From: Candidatus Saccharimonadota bacterium
GTDB taxonomy: Bacteria; Patescibacteriota; Saccharimonadia; CAILAD01; BJGX01
DNA: 37,419 nt
Assembly: GCA_014191035.1 (NCBI GenBank)
Contig: BJGX01000008.1
Span: 1-37,419 of the forward strand
Reading direction: 5' to 3'
Below the pieces are notes generated by a model. The model was not told the DNA's origin, made no database searches, and was given only the letters and a program-made list of their open reading frames with translations. The translations under genes and the position numbers were made by a program. Each line of letters starts with the position of its first letter. The stretch's first letter is position 1. This document shows positions 28,014 to 36,180 of this stretch, one piece after another.

Positions 28014-28378
28014 TTAACAAATGGCCTAATTATTTCGATTATTCTAGGTATAAATACGATTCCTGCAACGACTATCGCACCTATCGCCGTTAAAAGTACC
28101 GCTGCAGCCATCATGTCTTTAGTAATTTGGATGGCATGATTGTTTTCTTGACTTATCAAATCTAGAGTTTTTTCAATTGCAGTATTGACTATCTCTGCAA
28201 AAATAACCAAAACTATCGACAGAAAAACAAAAAGAAATTCTAGTACACCGACCCTAAGAATGATTGAAGATACTATCGCTAAAAAAGCCAAAAATAGATG
28301 AATTTTTGCATTTCTTTCAGATTTAATAACCTCTTTTAAACCTCTAATTGCGTACTTAAAACTGCTTAGTGCGACCAT
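28010..28378 (-). CDS. dgkA: Diacylglycerol kinase / undecaprenol kinase family
   Basis: FKYAIRGLKEVIKSERNAKIH, EIVNTAIEKTLDLI, KDMMAAAVLLTAIGAIVVA. Confidence 0.93.
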   Translation of the reverse strand: MVALSSFKYAIRGLKEVIKSERNAKIHLFLAFLAIVSSIILRVGVLEFLFVFLSIVLVIFAEIVNTAIEKTLDLISQENNHAIQITKDMMAAAVLLTAIGAIVVAGIVFIPRIIEIIRPFVK

Positions 28379-28809
28379 TTGAAATCCCTATATTCATAAT
28401 TTAACTTTTTCATAATATCACTTTGAATAGCATCTAAGCTAGCTGCTTGTTTATGATCTTGATGGTCATAACCCAATATATGCAATATTCCATGGGCAAC
28501 TAATAGACTCAACTCGGCTTCAAGACTAATTTTATTTTCTTTAGCCTGAGACTCGGCTATTTTTGTACAGACTACAATATCGCCATCGCTATCTTGGGCA
28601 GAATCGTTGTATTCAAAGCTTAAAACATCGGTTGGGTAATTATTACCCGCATATTTTTCATTAAGCTCCTGAATAGTTTTGGGGTCAACAAAAGAAAGCC
28701 CTATATTATAAGCCTTGCTTGATACCACCGAATCATTAACACATTCTGCAATTGATTGAAGCTGAGTCGATGTTAGTGGACTTTTGCCTTCAAGATATAA
28801 ATTAATCAT
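28366..28809 (-). CDS. ybeY: Endoribonuclease YbeY (rRNA maturation)
   Basis: NYPTDVLSFEYN and HGILHILGYDHQDH metal motif. Confidence 0.95.
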   Translation of the reverse strand: MINLYLEGKSPLTSTQLQSIAECVNDSVVSSKAYNIGLSFVDPKTIQELNEKYAGNNYPTDVLSFEYNDSAQDSDGDIVVCTKIAESQAKENKISLEAELSLLVAHGILHILGYDHQDHKQAASLDAIQSDIMKKLNYEYRDFKWSH

Positions 28810-28813
28810 TGAC

Positions 28814-29260
28814 TTACTTGGATAATTTTTGCTTTGCTAATTCCGCAATCATTGAGCCGTCGGCTTGGCCTTCAGTCTTCTGTCGTACTAGCCCAATCAC
28901 CTTGCCCATGTCGGCCGGTCCTGAAGCTCCTAGTTCAGCGATAGCAGAATCAACGGCCTTTTCAACTTCGTCTTGGCTCATTTGCTCTGGAAGATACTTT
29001 TCGATTACATCTAGCTCGGCTTTTTCTTCATTAGCCAAATCTTCTCTTTTTGCGTCTTCGTACTGCTTAATTGAGTCCTGGTGTTTTTTAGCTTCCTTTT
29101 GAAGCACAGACAAAGCTTCTTGCATAGTCAAATCATGCCCAAGCTCTATCTGGTAATTTTTTAAAGCACTTTTTAACAATCTTAAAGTTGTGGTGCGAAC
29201 TTCGTCGCGCAATTTCATTGCTTCAGCTAGATCACTCTCTAGTTGATCAATCAAATCCAT
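28814..29260 (-). CDS. GatB/YqeY domain protein
   Basis: AMKLRDEVRTTTLRLLKSALKN...YLPEQMSQDEVEKAVD..GASGPADMGKVIG. Confidence 0.93.
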   Translation of the reverse strand: MDLIDQLESDLAEAMKLRDEVRTTTLRLLKSALKNYQIELGHDLTMQEALSVLQKEAKKHQDSIKQYEDAKREDLANEEKAELDVIEKYLPEQMSQDEVEKAVDSAIAELGASGPADMGKVIGLVRQKTEGQADGSMIAELAKQKLSK

Positions 29261-29469
29261 TATCTTGATCCGAGCATTTCGCGCATCTTTTGCTCTTTGC
29301 GAACACGCTTGCGAATTGCAACTTCCCTTGCTTCAGTTTTAGATATAGGCTTTTGGAAGTATTTCTTCTGACGAGCAGTAGTCAAAATTCCTGACTGGAT
29401 AACTTTCTTATTAAAGCGTCTAATCATATTTTCTACTGATTCATCTTCTTTTCTGGTAACCTGTAACAA
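29260..29469 (-). CDS. rpsU: 30S ribosomal protein S21
   Basis: ESVENMIRRFNKKVIQSGILTTARQKKYFQKPISKTEAREVAIRKRVRK; TTG start with AAAGGAG SD. Confidence 0.9.
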   Translation of the reverse strand: MLQVTRKEDESVENMIRRFNKKVIQSGILTTARQKKYFQKPISKTEAREVAIRKRVRKEQKMREMLGSR

Positions 29470-29538
29470 ATTATTCTCCTTTTTTACGATTGTTGAATTA
29501 TAAAATCTGAATAATTATACCTGAAAACAACAAAAAAC

Positions 29539-30804
29539 TCAATAGCCTAGGCTTTTTTTGATATTTTCAATTAACTTGTTTTGCTTATCAACTTGCTGAT
29601 TTCCCGAAGCCATATCCTTTATTATCGCTTCTTTTTGTTGAGCTTCTCTGTCGCCTATAATTACGGCATGCTTTACTCCCAATTTGGCCGCAATAGATAA
29701 TTGATCGCCCATTGATTTTTTCGAAAAATTCGATTGGGCCGAAATACCCTCATTAAGCAGTCTCTCAAGCACTACTTCGGCGTCTAGGGCGGCATCCTTT
29801 CCTATTGCAACCACGAATACATCTGGGTTTTTAAGCTCTGGGCTAAAATTCATTTCTTCTAATTCGATTTTTATTCTATCTACACCCAAGCCAAAGCCAA
29901 CTGCAGGAGTCTTTGGGCCACCCATCAACTCAACTAGTCCATCATATCTTCCGCCTCCCCCAACACTAAAGCTCGCGCCTTCTCTTGAAGCAACATATTC
30001 AAAAACAATATCATTATAGTAATCTAATCCCCTTACAAGCCGAGTATTTAGTTCGTACTCAATTCCACAGCCCTCTAACATTTCTAGAATTGCCTGGAAT
30101 CTTTCAGAAGATTCTTTTCCTAAATAATCAATAATATGAGGCGCCTCTTCTACCAATTGTTTTACACTATCATCTTTAGTATCGAGTATCCTTAAGGGAT
30201 TTTTGTCTAACTGAAGCTGGTTTATCTCTGGAAGCTTATCCTTGTGTCTTTCAAAATATTCTCGCAAGACCTCTATATACTTTTGACGATCTTCGGGTGT
30301 ACCAATACTGTTTATTAAAACCTTATGTTTTAAACCAAGCTTATTTAATAATCTCGAACCTAGCGCGATGACATGCACGTCCGATGTAACCGTAGAGTCT
30401 CCAAATACCTCAAAGCCTAGCTGTGTATGCTGTCTATATCTCCCTAGCTGGGGCCTTTCATACCTAAAATGAGACTCAATATAATAGAGGCTAATAGGCT
30501 TAGGGAGGCTTGCCATTCCGTTCTCGATGTAGGCACGAACCACACCAGCAGTACTTTCTGGTTTCAAAGTAAGGCTATTTCCGGAACGATCCTCAAAACT
30601 ATACATTTCCTTACTTACCACTTCTGTGCCCTCGCCGACCGCTCTAGTGAACAGCTCTGTACTTTCAAGAGCTGGAGTCGATATGCGCTCACCTCCTGCT
30701 TGTTTGCAAATATCCACAAATGATTCAGTAATAAAGCTCCAGATTTTCTGATCCTCTGGTAGTAAATCCTGCATGCCTCTAGGTCTTTGATATTTAATTG
30801 CCAT
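29539..30804 (-). CDS. hisS: Histidyl-tRNA synthetase
   Basis: RPRGMQDLLPEDQKIW, TLKPESTAGVVRAYIENGM, RYERPQLGRYRQHTQLGFEVFG, LVRGLDYYNDIVFEY. Confidence 0.96.
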   Translation of the reverse strand: MAIKYQRPRGMQDLLPEDQKIWSFITESFVDICKQAGGERISTPALESTELFTRAVGEGTEVVSKEMYSFEDRSGNSLTLKPESTAGVVRAYIENGMASLPKPISLYYIESHFRYERPQLGRYRQHTQLGFEVFGDSTVTSDVHVIALGSRLLNKLGLKHKVLINSIGTPEDRQKYIEVLREYFERHKDKLPEINQLQLDKNPLRILDTKDDSVKQLVEEAPHIIDYLGKESSERFQAILEMLEGCGIEYELNTRLVRGLDYYNDIVFEYVASREGASFSVGGGGRYDGLVELMGGPKTPAVGFGLGVDRIKIELEEMNFSPELKNPDVFVVAIGKDAALDAEVVLERLLNEGISAQSNFSKKSMGDQLSIAAKLGVKHAVIIGDREAQQKEAIIKDMASGNQQVDKQNKLIENIKKSLGY

Positions 30805-31006
30805 AAAGCAATTTTAACTCTTAATACCTATCTCCACAAATATGAACAATGGTAATGAGTAATTATTTTAAAGAGTTTTCATTAATATAGTTTTGATCAA
30901 AAAATATGCATGATATTTCGGATACATTTTTTTATGCATATAATCATTATCATATCTGTAAATATAATTTATACTTAAAATAATATTAATTAATTGTATA
31001 AATAAT

Positions 31007-32680
31007 TTATTCTTTTGTTACTATATCTACAATCTCTATTTGATGAGTTCTTTTGTCCATCCAAATATTTTCGCCAAGTTCAAATGCAATTTCAATTTCT
31101 TGGCCAACTTCTAATTCACTAAATTCATCTGCCTTACCAAAACCAATAGCCACATGCTCCGCACCATCATTGGACTTAAGCTTAAGTCTTAAATGAGAAG
31201 CATCACTTCCTACAAGCCTAATTTCGGAAACTTTATAGGAGCCCCTCATATACGGCTTTCTGTTGCTATTACCAAAAGGCGCTAATTGTGCGACATCATC
31301 ATATATTGAAAGACTAGGTGAGTTTGTGCCCAAATCCAGCCCAATATCAATTATTTTAAAGTTGTTTTTAGCGTCCATGTTCTCAATAGTGTAGCGATTA
31401 ATTCTGTACCTGAATTCATCCAATCTATCGGTCCTAAGTTTTAGTCCCGCTGCAAAATTATGTCCACCAAAAGTATCAATTAAATCTGATGAGTCCCTTA
31501 TAGCATCTATAATGCTAAATGAGCCATAACTTCTGGCAGATCCCTTGGAATACTCACCAAGCTCTTGTAATAGTATTACTGGCTTGTGCCATTTCTCAGA
31601 TATTCTACTGGCAACTATCCCAATGACTCCATGCGACCAGTCGGCACTACTTAGTACCAAAATAGGATCCTTTTTGTATTTTTTTGCAATTTTGTTGGCT
31701 TCAACAAAAATATCCTTAGTGCTTTCTTGTCTTTTAGTATTTAGCTCATTCAGGACCTGACTATGTTCATCGGCCTGAGCCCTTGATCTTGCGATAAGCA
31801 CATCTAGTGCATTCTGTGCATGTGTCAACCTGCCGGCTGCATTTAATCTTGGTCCTATCTTAAATCCTAAATCATCTTCAGATATTTTAGCGATATCTAC
31901 AGATGACTTTTCGGCCAAAGAAACTAGACCAGCTCGCTTAGTTTTCTTCATGACCTTCAAACCAAAAGATGTCAAAATTCGATTGTCCCCCGTAAGCGGT
32001 ACTACGTCGCATACAGTTCCAAGTGCCACCAAATCTAGCAGCCATTTTTCTTGCCCGGGCTTTATTAGCTCGTATTTCTGCTGAAGGGCCCGAATCAAAT
32101 AAAACGCCACGCCAACGCCCGCTAAATCATTAAGCTGATTATCAATCTCTAGTTTTGGGTTGACGCATGCGACTGCGCCAGCAGGTGCATTACCATCTGG
32201 TTCGTGATGATCCGTCACTACTATATCTAGGCCGATATTGCGAGCCAAATCTAATTGCTCGTGAGCAGTTGTTCCGCAATCAACCGTAATAACTAAATCG
32301 TAGCCGTCTTTTTTTAACTTCTTAATAGCCTGAGAGTTCAGTCCATAGCCCTCTTCGAATCTATCGGGAATGTATAGATCAACCTCTGTTCCCATCATAA
32401 TGAATGCGTCCTTCATCAGCGCCGAAGAGCTGAGCCCATCTATATCATAATCACCATAGATCACAATTTTCTCGTTTTTATTAATGGCCTTTTTTATTCT
32501 CTCAACAGCAATTTTCATATTAGGAATAATGAATGGGTCATTGAGGGAATCGTAGTTGGGATTTAAAAAACTTTCCAGCTCCTTAGGGCTAAGGCCTCTT
32601 TTTTGCAAAATCAAAGAAGACACATTGTCATTCAATGAATAATTAACTGCGTTTGAATCTTCCCAAATAATTTTAGGCAT
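31007..32680 (-). CDS. recJ: Single-stranded-DNA-specific exonuclease RecJ
   Basis: IYGDYDIDGLSSSALM, VTVDCGTTA, VTDHHEPDG, GPRLNAAGRL, GGHNFAAGLKL. Confidence 0.96.
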   Translation of the reverse strand: MPKIIWEDSNAVNYSLNDNVSSLILQKRGLSPKELESFLNPNYDSLNDPFIIPNMKIAVERIKKAINKNEKIVIYGDYDIDGLSSSALMKDAFIMMGTEVDLYIPDRFEEGYGLNSQAIKKLKKDGYDLVITVDCGTTAHEQLDLARNIGLDIVVTDHHEPDGNAPAGAVACVNPKLEIDNQLNDLAGVGVAFYLIRALQQKYELIKPGQEKWLLDLVALGTVCDVVPLTGDNRILTSFGLKVMKKTKRAGLVSLAEKSSVDIAKISEDDLGFKIGPRLNAAGRLTHAQNALDVLIARSRAQADEHSQVLNELNTKRQESTKDIFVEANKIAKKYKKDPILVLSSADWSHGVIGIVASRISEKWHKPVILLQELGEYSKGSARSYGSFSIIDAIRDSSDLIDTFGGHNFAAGLKLRTDRLDEFRYRINRYTIENMDAKNNFKIIDIGLDLGTNSPSLSIYDDVAQLAPFGNSNRKPYMRGSYKVSEIRLVGSDASHLRLKLKSNDGAEHVAIGFGKADEFSELEVGQEIEIAFELGENIWMDKRTHQIEIVDIVTKE

Positions 32681-32717
32681 ACTAATAGTGTAGCCGATAA
32701 TTTACTAGTTTTGATGA

Positions 32718-32891
32718 TTACTGCAGAAAAAAGTCTGAACCGGATCTAGATTTAAAACCAACTGGAGCAGAAGCCACATATTGCCTTCTGTTATTTTCTA
32801 AGTATTTACGTGTTTTATCGATGTTATTTTTTTTATTTACTACACCTTCTGAATATCGTAAAGTCTTTATTATTTTTTGTATTTGTTTCAT
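32718..32891 (-). CDS. Small basic protein (57 aa) absent from the ORF track
   Basis: MKQIQKIIKTLRYSEGVVNKKNNIDKTRKYLENNRRQYVASAPVGFKSRSGSDFFLQ*, preceded by AGTGAGGTGAA (SD); codirectional and downstream of the wHTH gene. Confidence 0.55.
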   Translation of the reverse strand: MKQIQKIIKTLRYSEGVVNKKNNIDKTRKYLENNRRQYVASAPVGFKSRSGSDFFLQ

Positions 32892-32927
32892 TTCACCTCA
32901 CTTTTTATTTTTTAATTAATACTCACA

Positions 32928-33200
32928 TCATTTCCTCTTATGGCTTGTTTTGAGAACCATGTTTTGGAGCTCCTTAAATATTATAAAGTTCTGATTAACC
33001 CCATAAACTTTAGTGTTAGCTTCCTTGAAGGCTTTTACGTAGCCAATTTTTTCTAAACGAACTAGTTCACGGCTCACATTGCCAGGATCTTCTTTGGTGA
33101 TTTTAGCAAGGCCACGGATATGCACCCTATAGTCAGGATATTTACTAAACATAGTAATAATCTTTCTTCGGGTTTTGGAAGTTATGAAATACTGTAACAT
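32928..33200 (-). CDS. Winged helix-turn-helix (ArsR/MarR-like) DNA-binding protein
   Basis: SKTRRKIITMFSKYPDYRVHIRGLAKITKEDPGNVSRELVRLEKIGYVKAFKEANTKVYGVN: wHTH pattern; SD GAGGT upstream. Confidence 0.8.
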   Translation of the reverse strand: MLQYFITSKTRRKIITMFSKYPDYRVHIRGLAKITKEDPGNVSRELVRLEKIGYVKAFKEANTKVYGVNQNFIIFKELQNMVLKTSHKRK

Positions 33201-33308
33201 TTGTTTTATACCTCGTTTTTTATAGTATAACCAACAACAGTCAAAATAACAACACCTTTTTAATGCTTATGTTCTGTGTTAGAATAGCTTTAGATAAGCA
33301 AAACAAAT

Positions 33309-33911
33309 ATGGATAGATACTGCCCAGAATGCAATTCAAATATGACGCCAAGCTTGGTGGGCTATTTATGTCCAGATTGCGGAAATGTTCAACGCTTCTA
33401 CACAATGACAGGAACGCAGCTTAAGTCAACTGCCATACCCGCTACTAAGTCATCTCTTGATTCAGACGAGACCTCAGAGAAGACCGTAACTGCAGAAAAT
33501 TCAATCAATACCCAAGAATTTGATGATGAATCCGGAAATAAGGTACGCTCTACATTGAAGCGTCTAATGATACCAGAGCTTGCTCCGCCCCACGATCATG
33601 GTGAGCCAGCAAAAATAGCTAGTGCTGGTATCAACAAAAATTATTCAGTAAAGAGCTCAAATATTTTTGAAAACTATGACGACCTTTTGGACACAACTGT
33701 AAATAAAAGTGACGCTGAATCCGCGCCCGTTCATCCAGAAGTAGATCTGGCTTTAGCTCCAAATCTTGAAGAAAAAATACAAAAAGCTGAAATTCAAACT
33801 AAAGAAAATACCGAAACGCCGAAAAAGTTACCGATTTGGGTTTGGCTAGTGTCGGCTCTAGTAATATTCTTATCTACAGCCGTAGTTCTACTTCTTATTA
33901 TTGTTCTTTAG
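33309..33911 (+). CDS. Zinc-ribbon protein with C-terminal TM helix, unknown function
   Basis: YCPECNSNMTPSLVGYLCPDCGNVQRF (two CPxC knuckles), long hydrophilic middle, C-terminal LPIWVWLVSALVIFLSTAVVLLLIIVL. Confidence 0.75.
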   Translation: MDRYCPECNSNMTPSLVGYLCPDCGNVQRFYTMTGTQLKSTAIPATKSSLDSDETSEKTVTAENSINTQEFDDESGNKVRSTLKRLMIPELAPPHDHGEPAKIASAGINKNYSVKSSNIFENYDDLLDTTVNKSDAESAPVHPEVDLALAPNLEEKIQKAEIQTKENTETPKKLPIWVWLVSALVIFLSTAVVLLLIIVL

Positions 33912-34820
33912 TTTCAAGGGCTTCTTAGGTTGTTTAGACTTTTTAATTTTCCAATTATTGTAAACTACCAAGAGTGGCGAGGCATTAAATATCGATGAAT
34001 ATGTTCCCGATATTATTCCAATAAGAAGTGCTAAAACAAAATACTTAATCGACTCTCCGCCAAACATATAAAATGCCGATAGTACGAGCACGACAGTTAC
34101 AGATGTATTTAGTGATCTAGCCAGTGTTTCATTAATAGAAATATTCACTACTTCTTCAAAAGGCTTATTGAGTTTTCGTAGATTTTCGCGAATTCTGTCA
34201 TACACAACAATCGTGTCATGCACCGAAAAACCAATCACGGTTAAAATTGCGGTAACGAACAATGCATCCACTTGTACCCCAAAGAAATGACCAAGTATTG
34301 CAAAAATTCCCAGTAGAAAGAGAGCGTCATGCAAAAGAGCGATAATTGCTGTAGCACCAAAACTCCATGGGCTTACAGGCGGGGGTGTATTGCGAAATGC
34401 GAAAGCAATATATAAAAGAATTGCTATCGAAGCCAAGCCAACGCCAAAAAGAGCATTCCTGGTGATATCCCTGCTGACAGATGGTCCTACAGAGCTGTAA
34501 GCAGTTTCTGTTAAGTTCTTTTCGGCAAGAAGCGTTTTTATGTTTTGTCTGACATTTTCAGGGTTCTCGACTTCTTTATCGCTAAACCTGGCAACGAGCC
34601 TATCGCTACCGCTAGTTGTAACAGTAATTTCTTTGACTCCTGTTTTAGAAATAATATCGCTCAGCTCCGACTGGCTAACCTCACCCGCCACTTCAATCTC
34701 CTGACCACCCGTAAAGTCTATTCCGGGCTTCAAACCCCACAAAATAAGTGCAATTGTTCCTGGAAGAATCAAAAAAATCGATATAACAAACCAAATCTTA
34801 CGTTTTCCTACTATGTTCAC
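33888..34820 (-). CDS. secF: Protein translocase subunit SecF
   Basis: GLKPGIDFTGGQEIEV, GFSVHDTIVVYDRIRENLR, NETLARSLNTSVTVVLVLSAFYMFGG. Confidence 0.95.
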   Translation of the reverse strand: MNIVGKRKIWFVISIFLILPGTIALILWGLKPGIDFTGGQEIEVAGEVSQSELSDIISKTGVKEITVTTSGSDRLVARFSDKEVENPENVRQNIKTLLAEKNLTETAYSSVGPSVSRDITRNALFGVGLASIAILLYIAFAFRNTPPPVSPWSFGATAIIALLHDALFLLGIFAILGHFFGVQVDALFVTAILTVIGFSVHDTIVVYDRIRENLRKLNKPFEEVVNISINETLARSLNTSVTVVLVLSAFYMFGGESIKYFVLALLIGIISGTYSSIFNASPLLVVYNNWKIKKSKQPKKPLKLKNNNKK

Positions 34821-36115
34821 TTTTCTACCTCCTGATCTTTGATTCGATATGAACTAGGCCTTGAACCAATCTTTGTCTGAACAATTGCCTGCATGAATGT
34901 TTTTGAAATGGTTATTGCAGTAAACATACTAACAACCACACCAATCGCCAAAGTCACGGCAAAGCCCTTAATGATAGGAATGCCCGATATATATAAGATC
35001 AAGCAGGTAATAAGAGTTGAGACATTAGAATCGCGTATGCTCGACCAAGCTCTTTTAAAGCCAGAGTCAACAGCTGCAGAAACCGAACTTCCTTCACGCA
35101 CTTCTTCTTTCATTCTTTCAAAAATAAGAATATTGGCATCTACAGCCATACCTATGCTTAATACAAAACCAGCAATTCCGGCTAGAGTTAGAACTATTGG
35201 AGACTGAGTTATGCCTGATATTTTGAATATATCAAGAATCAAAAGGGTGTATATCAAAAGCGCAGCCCCAGCAACTAATCCAGCCAACCTATAATAAACA
35301 ATCATAAATACCAATACGGCTATCAGGCCAATTGCACCAGCAACTAAACTTTTTTCGATAGACTCTTGACCCAATGTTGCACCAACGGTTCTTTGCTCGA
35401 CCAATTCTATCGGGACAGGCAAAGCCCCAGCATTCAAAAGCACTGCTGTTTGTTGAGCATCCTTTATATCCTTAAAGCCCTGCATCTGCCCTTTGCCATC
35501 TGTAATAGGCGTTGACACCGTTCCGTTAAATAGAGGTTCATTATCTAAAATTATTAGCAGTCGCCCATTTTCTTGATTAATCTTTTTAGTTAAATCTGCA
35601 AATTTCTGAACTGCCCCACCCTTCATTTGAAACGATACTATTGGCTGACCGGTCTGAGTGTCTATATCGGCATTGGCACTTTCAAGATCATTACCACCCA
35701 AATCAGTAGTCTGAGGTATATTATCAGGGCCTACCGATAAAAAGGTTAACTGTGCGGTCTTTCCAATAGTGCCGATGGCCTGATCGATATCCTTAACTCC
35801 TGGCAGCTGAACCGTTACCCTATCAGAACCCGAAGTCTGAACCACCACTTCAGAAGTACCGCTCGGATTTACACGTTTATTAATAACATTAATCACTCCG
35901 TCCAAAGCCTTTGCTTTGTCTTCTTGTGGAATTTTCGACAAATCAGCCTGATAAGTTAAGCTTGCACCCCCCTGTAAATCCAAGCCTAACCTTACCTTCA
36001 AAGCGGAATTATTAATACCTAGAGCAGATAATATCTTATCTTCTCTTGGTAAAGCAATCAAAATCAAGACCACTACCAATGCAAGTATTAAATACAGCTT
36101 TGTTTTTAGCTTCAT
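34817..36115 (-). CDS. secD: Protein translocase subunit SecD
   Basis: GLDLQGGASLTYQAD, GMAVDANILIFERMKEEVREG, FKRAWSSIRDSNVSTLITCLILY. Confidence 0.95.
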   Translation of the reverse strand: MKLKTKLYLILALVVVLILIALPREDKILSALGINNSALKVRLGLDLQGGASLTYQADLSKIPQEDKAKALDGVINVINKRVNPSGTSEVVVQTSGSDRVTVQLPGVKDIDQAIGTIGKTAQLTFLSVGPDNIPQTTDLGGNDLESANADIDTQTGQPIVSFQMKGGAVQKFADLTKKINQENGRLLIILDNEPLFNGTVSTPITDGKGQMQGFKDIKDAQQTAVLLNAGALPVPIELVEQRTVGATLGQESIEKSLVAGAIGLIAVLVFMIVYYRLAGLVAGAALLIYTLLILDIFKISGITQSPIVLTLAGIAGFVLSIGMAVDANILIFERMKEEVREGSSVSAAVDSGFKRAWSSIRDSNVSTLITCLILYISGIPIIKGFAVTLAIGVVVSMFTAITISKTFMQAIVQTKIGSRPSSYRIKDQEVEK

Positions 36116-36180
36116 ATAATTATTATAAACTAATCTATAGGTTTAGCGTCAATATAATTTAACTAATGTACAATATCTAT

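Noticed and set aside
29541-29557. AGCCTAGGCT followed by a T-run as a + strand terminator
   Set aside because: Lies inside hisS coding sequence and the palindrome has no room for a loop.
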